Shown here: positions 45,528-53,891 of the stretch, piece after piece
Layout of the letters: the number at the start of each line of letters is the position of its first letter
Position numbering within the stretch: position 1 is the stretch's first letter
Source of the DNA: Enterobacteriaceae bacterium
GTDB taxonomy: Bacteria > Pseudomonadota > Gammaproteobacteria > Enterobacterales > Enterobacteriaceae
Length of the DNA stretch: 64,000 nucleotides
Reading direction: 5' to 3'
Assembly (NCBI GenBank): GCA_902363335.1
Contig: CABIZV010000009.1
Span: forward strand, 1-64,000
Notes under the pieces: generated by a model
The model's database searches: none
Seen by the model: only the letters and a program-made list of their open reading frames with translations
What the model was told of the DNA's origin: nothing
Position numbers and translations under genes: made by a program

Positions 45528-45932
45528 TTAACGTGCTTCCTGACGCAACATGGCCTGAGCAAAATGAATGTTCTTGCAAAGGTCTTTACGCGCGATTTCC
45601 CACGCCTCACGCCCGATAACACCGTATAAGCGGATGGCATGATTTTTAGCCTGCAACCACGGCTGCACGACATGAAACGACACCAGCGGATGTGAACATT
45701 CCCAGCACAGCACGCCTTCCTTGTGAACGTTGTCACTCATCAGGCTGAGAAGACGCAGGGCTTCCTCTGCCTCGTCTTTCTCGCTCAACTGAAGATTCCA
45801 GACCTGGCAAAGCTCAGCCAGGAACAAACGTTGTTCTGCGATAACACAGGCCAGACGCGCTTTTGGGTCTGAACCCCATCTTTCGGAAGATTCTTTGGTG
45901 GCGGTTTTGACGTTGACGTTCTGTGTGTTCAT
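45528..45932 (-). CDS. hypothetical leading-region protein with ArdB-like N-terminal leader
   Basis: 134 residues. The first 17 (MNTQNVNVKTATKESSE) match the start of the ardB-like protein (MHTINVKTATRESAE), but the rest (LACVIAEQRLFLAELCQVWN...WLQAKNHAIRLYGVIGREAW) is unrelated and helical. First gene of the unit below Frpo-like copy 2. The shared start suggests a duplicated translation-initiation segment. Confidence 0.7.
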   Translation of the reverse strand: MNTQNVNVKTATKESSERWGSDPKARLACVIAEQRLFLAELCQVWNLQLSEKDEAEEALRLLSLMSDNVHKEGVLCWECSHPLVSFHVVQPWLQAKNHAIRLYGVIGREAWEIARKDLCKNIHFAQAMLRQEAR

Positions 45933-46222
45933 CCTGCTTTTCCTCTTGTCTGGTGGTTAATCCATCTCTCGGTGAGTTCCCTGGCGGCAAAGGGCAAAGG
46001 AGCAACGGCGGGGCGGCAGGAGAAGGGCGGAGACAAAAGTTTTTGCGGCCCTTTGCAAAAAGTTTTAGCGGAGTTCATTTAACCCTTCGGATGACGACAC
46101 GACGGTGCTACGACCAGCCCTCCGCCCGGGGACTTAACGGGAGAAGGCTCACCAGAGGTACGAGGAGAGGATGAACACACCCGACACGGCGGAACGACGG
46201 GGCGTCAGCGGACTGTCGGCAG
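45933..46222. other. intergenic leader below Frpo-like copy 2
   Basis: GC-rich sequence with no protein-like frame. It probably is the untranslated leader of the leftward unit 45932-43902. Confidence 0.4.
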
Positions 46223-46370
46223 TTTTACCGCCGACAGGGTGAAGCGGCGCGTCCGTTTACGGACGCAGCAATCGCAGGGGTTGACGTTGCGTCAGGATGG
46301 ACGCCCGGAGGGCAGAGACAGCTTGCTGGCTCTGTTCACGACAGCCGTGTCCCGTCAGGGACGACGCCCG
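46223..46370 (-). promoter_or_regulatory. Frpo/ssi-like repeat, copy 2
   Basis: Contains TTGCGTCAGGATGGACGCCC, GGCTCTGTTCACGACAGC and CCCGTCAGGGACGACGCCCG. The order and spacing match copies 1 and 3. Located about 290-440 bp upstream of the 45932 gene start. GC-rich complementary blocks allow long imperfect hairpins in single-stranded form. Confidence 0.65.
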
Positions 46371-46771
46371 AATATTGCCGTACCGGTGATGCCAGCCAGT
46401 TCATTAGCCAGCCCCGCAAGTGTGTACCGTTTTTTATCCAGGACATCAGCCCGCAGCAGCAGGCTGTTTATCAGAAAGGTATCCAGCACCGGCATTCTGT
46501 GCAGACATTTAACCCGTTGTCCGCTGGCAGACTGGAGCAACAGCATCCAGTGGTCACAGACTTCGCCGGGGCTGGTCAGCATGAACCAGTGCCTGCCATC
46601 CGGTGGAATATACCGCAGGTAGACAGGCCATACGCCACCGTACTCTGTGTAATTCTCAGATTAAACCACCCAGCCCTCCGGCAACAGCAACTCCCGTACC
46701 ACAGCCTGTGTCAGCGCCTGACGTGAAGACCAGCCATCGGAGCGAAACTGCTCATAATCCTCCGGCGTCAT
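46355..46771 (-). pseudogene. unknown plasmid gene with in-frame nonsense codon
   Basis: A protein-like frame starts MTPEDYEQFRSDGWSSRQAL...LLLPEGWVV, stops at TAA (46663) and continues in the same frame as SENYTEYGGVWPVYLRYIPP, DGRHWFMLTSPGEVCDHWML to ...GITGTAIFGRRP. The preserved coding character after the stop indicates a recent nonsense mutation in a gene of about 138 codons. It overlaps the edge of Frpo-like copy 2 and follows the gene at 46892. Confidence 0.6.
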
Positions 46772-46891
46772 GGCAACCAGTGCCGATAATGTCAGTCCTT
46801 TATTCAGAATCAGCCTCCTTTTATGGCTGTAGACCACGACTGCTCTTCGGCTCCTTCAGCCCTGAAGATTTCCAGGGGATAATATCAAAAT

Positions 46892-47215
46892 TCACCGATG
46901 AGACTTCCCTCGATAATAGTCCGGTCGCGCCGCCAGTTCCCGCCCGATGAGTTCATCAGCAAACAGCGGCGCAATCCGGTTCACGCGACGTTCCAGATTT
47001 CGCCTGCGGGCAGCCGCTTTTCGTTCATCACTCCAGCGTCTTATCTGCCTTTCATCCAGAAAATCGACGCAGACGGCATAACCGGCTCCGGCCACCCACA
47101 GTGACATCACGGACTCAGGAGCGGGCTTCCCTGCCTCCACCACTTCTGACGCCAGCTCAGGTTCACCGGGACTGGGACCGGGACGCTTCCAGCGCAGTGA
47201 GTAACACCACTTCAT
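46892..47215 (-). CDS. conserved-type leading-region protein downstream of psiA
   Basis: 107 residues, MKWCYSLRWKRPGPSPGEPE..., whose ATG overlaps the psiA stop (ATGA). Basic C-terminus (RKAAARRRNLERRVNRIAPL). Middle part MSLWVAGAGYAVCVDFLDER. No function known to me. Translational coupling supports that it is real. Confidence 0.7.
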   Translation of the reverse strand: MKWCYSLRWKRPGPSPGEPELASEVVEAGKPAPESVMSLWVAGAGYAVCVDFLDERQIRRWSDERKAAARRRNLERRVNRIAPLFADELIGRELAARPDYYRGKSHR

Positions 47216-47940
47216 ACCTGGCTCCACGCTGTCAGCTTGTTGGGTACCATCCACCGCTCCAGTTGCCGGACAGATTCCGGGCTTTCTTTCGCGAGGGCAT
47301 CAGATTCGACCATCACACTCCAGAAAGGCTGGTTCGCCATCATCCAGCGCTCCATTGGCTCAAGTGACGGGAAACGCTCGCTCCAGCGCCAGAACATATC
47401 CTCCAGGTCGTACTGGCGTAGTTCAGTACCAGACCAGCGTGCGCTCCAGCTGCTGACCGTTTCCGGGGTATGAAAAGCCAGCTCAATTTCCGCCTGTCCC
47501 GCCAGCGCCTGGTACGCGGTTTCGCGCTGGCTCGCCTCTTTCCGCCGCTGGCGGGTGTATTTTTCGGCGCTCAGTTCACTTTGCCTGCGACGACGCTCTG
47601 ACGTCTGAAACTTCGTTTCCGGGAACAGTAGCCAGCCGTCCGTCACCGACAGGGGTAACCAGCAACATGCGCCACGGCTTTCAATCAGCCGATCAATCGC
47701 TGCCAGCCAGTCCTGCTTTTTCCCCCGCAGGTTCTGTGCTGTCATCCCCGGTGAAAACCAGCCGATATCTTTTACGGTGACACGTTTGCTGCCGTTCAGG
47801 ATGCGGAAGAAGGCATGGGCGTAGGCAAACTCAGCGATATGAACACCACGCTCATATTTCTTCTCCACCTCCGCGATGGCCTGCATTGCAGCACGACGCT
47901 CATGACTCAGGGGGACCAGTGACAAATTCGCCGGGATCAT
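47212..47940 (-). CDS. psiA: PsiA
   Basis: 242 residues from MIPANLSLVPLSHERRAAMQ; ATG 47940 overlaps the psiB stop (ATGA). Alignment with F PsiA is evident in AFFRILNGSKRVTVKDIGWF, YQALAGQAEIELAFHTPETV and MFWRW. It is co-expressed with PsiB in the recipient; its biochemical role is not established. Confidence 0.92.
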   Translation of the reverse strand: MIPANLSLVPLSHERRAAMQAIAEVEKKYERGVHIAEFAYAHAFFRILNGSKRVTVKDIGWFSPGMTAQNLRGKKQDWLAAIDRLIESRGACCWLPLSVTDGWLLFPETKFQTSERRRRQSELSAEKYTRQRRKEASQRETAYQALAGQAEIELAFHTPETVSSWSARWSGTELRQYDLEDMFWRWSERFPSLEPMERWMMANQPFWSVMVESDALAKESPESVRQLERWMVPNKLTAWSQV

Positions 47941-48368
47941 TGTGCGCCCTCCATCGCCAGAACACTGATAATGCTGGCCTGACTGTAGCCATCGGCATCG
48001 AGGCGCACTGTCAGACTGAGTGTGTGAGAAATAGCCTCCGGCGACCAGGCAGGCAGGGTGCTGATAACAGAAAACGGACGACCGCTGGCAGGAATGAACA
48101 CCACCATCCATGACGGGGTGATGTCGCCGGGACTGCAAACGGCGATATGGAAGTTGCCGTGTGAAGGCGAGAAACGAACCTGTACCGGGAAAAAGCCACC
48201 GAACTCACTCCGGTATTCACCATTCATGTCCCAGTCAGCCGGGCAGGTCAGATCGCGCATGACTGCATGGGTCAGTTCGCGGCGCAAATCGTCACCCGCT
48301 TCGCGCCAGTCTTCAAATTCCTGGGGGATCATGGTTTTCAGCACATCAGGGGTAATAATGTTACGCAT
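47937..48368 (-). CDS. psiB: PsiB, SOS inhibition protein
   Basis: 143 residues from ATG 48368. ELTHAVMRDLTCPADWDMNG and EYRSEFGGFFPVQVRFSPSH match F PsiB. PsiB binds RecA and prevents SOS induction by the incoming single strand. Here a plasmid that blocks SOS on entry also carries an SOS-driven umuDC operon. Confidence 0.95.
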   Translation of the reverse strand: MRNIITPDVLKTMIPQEFEDWREAGDDLRRELTHAVMRDLTCPADWDMNGEYRSEFGGFFPVQVRFSPSHGNFHIAVCSPGDITPSWMVVFIPASGRPFSVISTLPAWSPEAISHTLSLTVRLDADGYSQASIISVLAMEGAQ

Positions 48369-48411
48369 AATGGTCTCCTTATCGCCGCCCCGGAGGGCGG
48401 CGTTTCCGTTA

Positions 48412-50406
48412 TCAGGCTGCGTGTGCCGTATGGTCATCAGAGTCTGTCGCACCCTCAGCGACGTCAGGTTGCGCATCAGGTGAGCGCATCCAGGCAGGAA
48501 CCCAGCGCGTACCGGAGAGCCATTGTTCAGCATGGCTGGCAGCATCTCCCTTCTTCATGTTCCCGGCGTCTGACGCAGCGCCTGACAGTCCGGCATCTTT
48601 CAGCGCCTCCACAATCTGGTTCTTACTGAGCAGACCGAGGAAGTTTTCTGCCGTTGGCTGCCACCAGTCGCGAAGGTGGAACACGAGCGCCGTTTCCACG
48701 CCATCGAGGTCGCTCTGTGTGGTATGCCCCATTGTCCGGGTCTGCACCCCGTCCACCGAACAGGCCGTGCAGAACACCATCAGACTCATCAAAGTCTGTC
48801 CGTCGAGCGTAAAGAAGGTGGTGAAATCCTTCTTCCAGCCCTCCGGCAACAGCGCCTCCAGACGGGCTTTCTCCTGCATCAGACTCAGCCATGCCTGACC
48901 ACCCTTTCCGGTCGGCGCTTCGCTGGTCAGCCCACTGTGATGCACCTCAAGACGCATCACGAACGGATGACGGGTGGTATTGCAGTAATCGAAAACACAA
49001 CTGCACAGTCGCCATACCATCAGGGCCACCGCTTTTTCGGGCTGCTGTACCAGGGCGGCCTGTACTGCCAGCGTTCTTTCTGAAGACATCTTTTTGAGCA
49101 GCGGGGCGCTGATCCCCTCCGTCACATCCGGCTTGCTGCTGATCACATGGAGGGAACCGCTACTGCTATTCTCGCCCTGCTCTTCTTTTTCCACGTTCTG
49201 AGTTTTCTTCTGCACCCCTCGCTGGACGCAAAGCTCGCCGTCATACAGGCTGACCACCACGCCACAGGCCGCTTTCTGCTCCGGTGTCCACGCCCGGACA
49301 GATGCACCATTTTCAATTTCGTCAATCAGTACCTGAATCGCGGCTTCGTCCTCAAACGTTTCAGTGGCCTCCTGAGTGGCATACAGTTCATCGAGACGCT
49401 GCTGCTCGTCAGGGGTGAACTGTGTTTCCGGCTCGGGTAAAAGCAGATAATGCTCGCGGTCGTCCCCGTAGTTTCTGACCGCGCCCTCCCGGGCCAGTGA
49501 CCATGACCACCCTTCCTGCAGTTCGATTGCCAGTGCGGCGGACTCCAGCTTCTCCTGCACCAGTCGCTCGACCAGCACACCGTCTGCCGTACCGTCACCC
49601 TCCTGGGCGCTGAACAAATCCTCGCGTACCACGCCACCTGCAGACTCATACATCTCACGCCCGATAAACACGAAGCGGGAGTGGTTCACGCTGATTTCGG
49701 TATCAGTGACAGCGCGTTTAAGCATGTGCGCAGGGGCATAGCTGTGCTGCGCCTTCACGCGCTGGTAAATCTCTACCTGACGCACGGGATCGTTCTCCAG
49801 ACTCAGCGCCTGACACTGCTCCACGTCGAGCTTGTTCTCTGCCAGCAGGGCGATAAGTTCCGGGGCAAGGTTCGCCAGTTTCAGCATCCGCTGGACGTGA
49901 CGCGAGCTATACCCCAGCTGGTCACCAATCTGCGCCGGAGTCTTCCCCTGCTCAGACAACGTGCGGAACCCGCTGATCTGCTCTGCCGGATGCATTGCCA
50001 CTCGCTGGTTGTTCTCCACCATCGAGGCCACCACCGCCAGTTCGTCGCTGACGCGCTTGACGATGACCATATACCCGGCATCGATGCGCTTTTCACTCAG
50101 CAGCAGTTGCAGGGCTGCGAGACGACGACCACCTGCCGCCACGCCTGACAGGCCACCCGGCAACGAGTGGACCACAAGATTCTGGATCAGGCCGATAGCA
50201 AGAATGGTGTCAGCCAGGTCGCGTACGCTCTCCACCGGATACGGGATGGTACGGACGTTCAGCGGGGATTTGACCAGCGCCGATAACGGCACCATTTCAA
50301 TCTGAGCGGCCTCAAGCGCCGCCTTAAGGGCTGCGGCTTCGGCAGGTTTGACTGCTTTTTTGCTGGTTTTCGCGGGGGTTTTTGCTTTAGACTCGGTTAC
50401 TGACAT
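48412..50406 (-). CDS. ParB/Spo0J-domain leading-region protein (YubM type)
   Basis: 664 residues. An N-terminal ParB-like domain has LVKSPLNVRTI, ENNQRVAMHPAEQISGFRTL and an HTH (TPAQIGDQLGYSSRHVQRML). The long C-terminal part has no known domain. Proteins of this size and place, between ssb and psiB, are found on F (yubM/ORF653) and IncI plasmids. It is separate from the partition ParB at 59748. The role during establishment is unknown. Confidence 0.88.
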   Translation of the reverse strand: MSVTESKAKTPAKTSKKAVKPAEAAALKAALEAAQIEMVPLSALVKSPLNVRTIPYPVESVRDLADTILAIGLIQNLVVHSLPGGLSGVAAGGRRLAALQLLLSEKRIDAGYMVIVKRVSDELAVVASMVENNQRVAMHPAEQISGFRTLSEQGKTPAQIGDQLGYSSRHVQRMLKLANLAPELIALLAENKLDVEQCQALSLENDPVRQVEIYQRVKAQHSYAPAHMLKRAVTDTEISVNHSRFVFIGREMYESAGGVVREDLFSAQEGDGTADGVLVERLVQEKLESAALAIELQEGWSWSLAREGAVRNYGDDREHYLLLPEPETQFTPDEQQRLDELYATQEATETFEDEAAIQVLIDEIENGASVRAWTPEQKAACGVVVSLYDGELCVQRGVQKKTQNVEKEEQGENSSSGSLHVISSKPDVTEGISAPLLKKMSSERTLAVQAALVQQPEKAVALMVWRLCSCVFDYCNTTRHPFVMRLEVHHSGLTSEAPTGKGGQAWLSLMQEKARLEALLPEGWKKDFTTFFTLDGQTLMSLMVFCTACSVDGVQTRTMGHTTQSDLDGVETALVFHLRDWWQPTAENFLGLLSKNQIVEALKDAGLSGAASDAGNMKKGDAASHAEQWLSGTRWVPAWMRSPDAQPDVAEGATDSDDHTAHAA

Positions 50407-50475
50407 AGTTGATACCTCACTTGATATTGATGATTGTCCGGCCCTGCGGAGTTGCTGCTCCGGCAGGGCACCTTC

Positions 50476-50718
50476 TTACTGCTGTTTACGGATGCCGTAG
50501 TCCTGGATATAACGGTTCATCAGGTACTCACCACCCGGCTCAAAATTCCATGCCCGCCACACCATTTCGCCGTTCTGACGAACCACCAGGCGAAAGTGCG
50601 TTCCCTGATCGTCTTCAATCGCGAAATTCTGATACTGCGCTGCGACCGCTTTAGCCTGTTCGCGGGTGAATGTGCCGTCAGGCAGTGACTGAAGGGGCGG
50701 TATAACGTTGCTGGTCAT
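50476..50718 (-). CDS. DUF905-family protein
   Basis: 80 residues from ATG 50718. PDGTFTREQAKAVAAQYQNF, DDQGTHFRLVVR and GEMVWRAWNFEPGGEYLMN match the DUF905 pattern of plasmid leading regions. It follows ssb by about 50 bases. Function unknown. Confidence 0.8.
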   Translation of the reverse strand: MTSNVIPPLQSLPDGTFTREQAKAVAAQYQNFAIEDDQGTHFRLVVRQNGEMVWRAWNFEPGGEYLMNRYIQDYGIRKQQ

Positions 50719-50770
50719 GTCTCTCTCCTTTTCCTGCCCCGCAGGTTGCGGGGCGTTTTCATCATGCTGG

Positions 50771-51328
50771 TCAAAACGGGGCATCATCATCCATCGGCGG
50801 ATAATCGTCCGGTAACGGCTGCGGCGCTTGCTGAGGCGCCGCGGAACTCTGACGGGGTTTTCTGCCACCCTTCGCTTTCGGGGGTTTTTCAGGGGAGCCA
50901 GCAGGTTGTGCCGGAGCAGCAGGACTCTGCGGTTGTGCGGGTTGCTGCGGAGCCGTGTTCTGTGGCTGACCGCCGTCACGACGACAGCCCAGCATCTGCA
51001 TAGTGCCGTTCTGTCCGACAACGATTTCAGTGACATAGCGCGTCACGCCGCTGTCGTCCTGCCAGTTGCGGGTACGTAACTGCCCTTCGACGTACACCTG
51101 AGCGCCCTTGCGCAGATACTCGCTGGCCACCTCTGCGAGCTTCCCAAACAGCACCACGCGATGCCATTCGGTGTTTTCGCGCATCTCTCCGGTCTGTTTA
51201 TCGCGCCAGGACTCCGAGGTGGCGAGGCTGAGATTAGCGACCGCACCGCCATTCGGCATATAACGGACTTCCGGGTCCTGGCCCAGATTACCCACGATGA
51301 TGACTTTGTTGATGCCGCGTACTGTCAT
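50771..51328 (-). CDS. ssb: single-stranded DNA-binding protein
   Basis: 185 residues from ATG 51328 (MTVRGINKVIIVGNLGQDPE). The OB fold (about 1-115) includes EWHRVVLFGKLAEVASEYLR, followed by a Gln/Pro-rich linker and the acidic tip MDDDAPF. It coats the incoming strand. The tip differs from the chromosomal DDDIPF by Ala for Ile. It is the first gene below Frpo-like copy 3. Confidence 0.96.
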   Translation of the reverse strand: MTVRGINKVIIVGNLGQDPEVRYMPNGGAVANLSLATSESWRDKQTGEMRENTEWHRVVLFGKLAEVASEYLRKGAQVYVEGQLRTRNWQDDSGVTRYVTEIVVGQNGTMQMLGCRRDGGQPQNTAPQQPAQPQSPAAPAQPAGSPEKPPKAKGGRKPRQSSAAPQQAPQPLPDDYPPMDDDAPF

Positions 51329-51370
51329 GATGAATCTCCTTCCGGTTGTTTTGCTTTTAAAAACCATCAC

Positions 51371-51679
51371 CCGTTGAGTTGCCGGGGCCGCGGTTTTGAC
51401 GTTTTGCGGGGACCTGCTGAACGCGCCCGCTGGTTGTTACCTTCACCCGTTTGAGAGCCGTTCGCCGCAAGGGCGTAAACCAGCGCGGGCGATGGCGGAT
51501 GTCCAGGGCGCGGTTTACCGCGTGCCATTTACCCTGGACAGCTGACAGCGACTGTGCTTGTCTCAGCCCCGGCGAAAGGACTCAAAAGGGTGAAAAAACC
51601 AGGCAAGGAATGAGCAGGAATCCGCCGCAACGACGGAAAGCGCGGGCGCGAAACGGCGTTGCGCCTTACAGCCCGGCGT
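51371..51679. other. leader region between Frpo-like copy 3 and ssb
   Basis: GC-rich sequence without a convincing gene; small frames on both strands look like shadows. Probably the untranslated leader of the ssb unit. Confidence 0.4.
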
Positions 51680-51840
51680 CAGTTTGCCGGGGTGCAGAAA
51701 GCGCAGGATACGGCGCGTAAAAGGGGCGGCGCATCCGGAACGGAGGCTGCAAGCCCTGGCGTTGCGTCATGGGATGGAAGCCCGAAGGGCGGAGACGGTT
51801 TACCGGCTCCGTTCACGACAGCCCGCCCGGACGCCCGCAG
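51680..51840 (-). promoter_or_regulatory. Frpo/ssi-like repeat, copy 3
   Basis: Contains GATGGAAGCCCGAAGGGCGG and GTTTACCGGCTCCGTTCACG, identical to copy 1 over this stretch, with a small insertion (TCATGGGATGG for TCAGGATGG). It lies about 350-510 bp upstream of ssb. Confidence 0.65.
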
Positions 51841-51945
51841 TGAAAACGGGAACGGGCAGAAAACAGAAAACGGGAGGATAAGAATGGATTACATGCGGCT
51901 TACGAGATGGCTGACGATTATCCGGCGTGATACCAGCCGGGAACA

Positions 51946-52263
51946 TCAGGAGCGGAAATAGTTTTCTTTTCTGTACTGCACAACGCTGTACCAGGCCGAA
52001 GCCAGGAAAGCAAAAACGGTGATCAGCACTCTTAATTCGTCACCCGGCTCCTTCCCCTTCAGCATCAACGTTATGATGATGCCGGCACCGATAATCCATG
52101 CAACGCCACTCCAGAGCCGCAGTTTGTCCGCCAAGACATTCATCAGGATAAAAGCAACGGCCAGGATAGCTCCCCAAAGAGCCGGTACAGGCAGAAACGG
52201 AATAAATAACAGGTTAATACCGGTTAAAAGAGTCACGGCTGCAAACATCAGAGACATACGCAC
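51946..52263 (-). CDS. small membrane protein, leading region
   Basis: 105 residues from GTG 52263, which has GGAGG 7 bases before it; longer in-frame starts overlap the gene upstream. Four membrane helices: LMFAAVTLLTGINLLFIPFL, WGAILAVAFILMNVLA, GVAWIIGAGIIITLML, VLITVFAFLASAWYSVV. Function unknown. Confidence 0.65.
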   Translation of the reverse strand: MRMSLMFAAVTLLTGINLLFIPFLPVPALWGAILAVAFILMNVLADKLRLWSGVAWIIGAGIIITLMLKGKEPGDELRVLITVFAFLASAWYSVVQYRKENYFRS

Positions 52264-52297
52264 AGATTTTCCTCCCTGGACACACTGACTATAAGAA

Positions 52298-52561
52298 TCA
52301 CTTCTGCTGCTCATCACCGGGTTTATTATATTCGGGCGCATTTGCGCGCGGCAGCTGCTGACTGTTCTGCCGATGAACTTCAAGCCGTTCACGGAAATAC
52401 TGGCGAAGATGTTCAGGCTGCTCCCGTTCAGCCAGCTCCGGCACCACGGGCCTGTTCATCCGTTCCTGCCAGGCAACAGCGGCGGCCGCTTTATCGACCG
52501 ATACTTTGTCCTGCTCGTCTTTTGAGAAAGAGGCAATATTCCACTTTGACATATGCATCAC
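52298..52561 (-). CDS. hypothetical hydrophilic protein, leading region
   Basis: 87 residues (MMHMSKWNIASFSKDEQDKV... ; MSKWNIAS at 52552 is the likely start). DKAAAAVAWQERMNRPVVPE and LREYF-like HLRQYFRERLEVHRQNSQQL suggest a helical protein. No recognised domain. It is followed after 34 bases by the membrane protein. Confidence 0.6.
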   Translation of the reverse strand: MMHMSKWNIASFSKDEQDKVSVDKAAAAVAWQERMNRPVVPELAEREQPEHLRQYFRERLEVHRQNSQQLPRANAPEYNKPGDEQQK

Positions 52562-52744
52562 CGGTCTGCTTTACAGGAAGATATCCCTGATAATACGCGC
52601 ATTCCCGGGCAACAGCGACGGACAACGGAGAAGAGAATGCGCGGCGCCGGAGGCGCGGCGAAGTTTCTCTCCGGCAGGCGCAGCCTGCCCGGGTTTTCGC
52701 GCGGGCTGACAGGCGCCCTCAGGCCCGGACGCCTGCCATCATGC
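52562..52744. repeat. GC-rich inverted repeats
   Basis: Several short palindromes: GCGCCGGAGGCGC (52642), GGCAGGCGCAGCCTGCC (52673) and CGCGCGGG. They lie between two leftward genes and could act as attenuator or as secondary structure in single-stranded transfer DNA. Confidence 0.5.
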
Positions 52745-52936
52745 TTACTGGCCGTATCCATCCTGTCGTATAAACTGGCCGCAAAGGTAAACAGCGCTCT
52801 GACAGGTCATGTAGTAACATATTTCGTCGCTCACCTGTTCTGTCCGGAGCGCCGACTGTCCATTCTCACGGCGGCGGGCATTAATAAGCGCTTTGTACTG
52901 TCGCAGGATCTCGCGGGTTTCCGGTGCAAGTTTCAT
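52745..52936 (-). CDS. small hypothetical protein, leading region
   Basis: 63 residues from ATG 52936 (GGGAGAAAACAG upstream). MKLAPETREILRQYKALINA RRRENGQSALRTEQ is split here only for length; the C-terminus has several Cys (ICYYMTCQSAVYLCG). Follows ardA by about 40 bases. Function unknown. Confidence 0.6.
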   Translation of the reverse strand: MKLAPETREILRQYKALINARRRENGQSALRTEQVSDEICYYMTCQSAVYLCGQFIRQDGYGQ

Positions 52937-52978
52937 CTGTTTTCTCCCTGACCGGCGGGTTTCCCCGCCGGTCATTAA

Positions 52979-53485
52979 TCAGTTGCTGAAGACATAGCCG
53001 TCATGGAACACATAGCCGCTGCTGAACAGGTCACGGGCATAAGCTTCAAAATCGAAATAGCTGCGCAGCGGCGCCGGCACCTCATTTAACAGGCCGTTGT
53101 CCTCAACCATCTCCCGCGCATAGTCCTCCTCGCTTTCCGCCTCGCCGCGGTACGCATCATCAAACGCGTCATAGTCACACTCGCCGGTATACTCCGCCCA
53201 GGCGATAAAAGCGGCTTCCCTGCTCTCTTCTTCGGCGCGTTTGTAAGCGGCGATAAAATCCCAGTCAATGGAACTTTCAGAGACGAACTGTGACGGGATA
53301 CCTTCCTGGTCCTGGAACATAAACTCGGCATCCCATTCATCGGCATGCAGTGCCTGACAGGCCTCGTAAAAATCCTCCCTGCCGTCAAACTCCGTCAGAT
53401 CAAACCATTTTCCGAAAATGCTGCCGCAGTTGTATTTGTGATACGTACCCACGTAAACAGCGGGAGTGGTGGTCGTAGTGCTCAT
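52979..53485 (-). CDS. ardA: ArdA antirestriction protein (DNA mimic)
   Basis: 168 residues from ATG 53485 (GGAGG upstream). Strongly acidic, with the ArdA sequence VYVGTYHKYNCGSIFGKWFD and WAEYTGECDYDAFDDAYRGE. It mimics about 42 bp of bent B-DNA and blocks type I restriction/modification enzymes. It is preceded by the 240-bp repeat. Confidence 0.94.
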   Translation of the reverse strand: MSTTTTTPAVYVGTYHKYNCGSIFGKWFDLTEFDGREDFYEACQALHADEWDAEFMFQDQEGIPSQFVSESSIDWDFIAAYKRAEEESREAAFIAWAEYTGECDYDAFDDAYRGEAESEEDYAREMVEDNGLLNEVPAPLRSYFDFEAYARDLFSSGYVFHDGYVFSN

Positions 53486-53516
53486 AAAAAATCCTCCATA
53501 GTCGATGTCGTCTGAG

Positions 53517-53760
53517 TTCCGGCTTACGCCGTGCCGACACGACAGCCGGGCGAAAAGCGGAGGATGCAAGGGCGTCACCGAAGCCGCAGCGCAGTAAAAA
53601 AGCAGGAGCAGGCTGGACGGTTTGACGGAGAAAAATGAGCCGGAAAACGACGGGAAGACGGCGGATAATGCCTTTTAAATAAACTGCGACCGGGTGAAGG
53701 TGACGGCGCTTACGCTTCCCTTGCATCAGCCGCGGCCCGGCTATAGTAGAGGCACGGCGT
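53517..53760 (-). repeat. ~240-bp leading-region repeat, copy A
   Basis: Shares GCCGTGCCGA(C/T)ACGACAGCC, GGCGAAAAGCGGA, CTGGACGGTTTGACGG, GAAAACGACGGGAAGAC and AACTGCGACCGGGTGA with 56076-56318 in the same order and spacing. Both copies lie immediately upstream of leftward genes, here ardA. Possible promoter or priming element. No gene is seen to 53891. Confidence 0.8.
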
Positions 53761-53891
53761 TTGCCGCAGGCCGCACGGGACGTTACTCACCGCGAAGCCG
53801 GAACAACGTGGAGGAAGAGCCGTAAAAGCGGAGCCGGCGACATCCTTATCCTTCGTTGTAGATTCAGGGGGCCGCCGCCCCCTGCTGTTCG

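Noticed and set aside
46355..47215. flm/hok-type toxin expected downstream of psiA by analogy with F
   Set aside because: No hok-like peptide frame was found in this interval.
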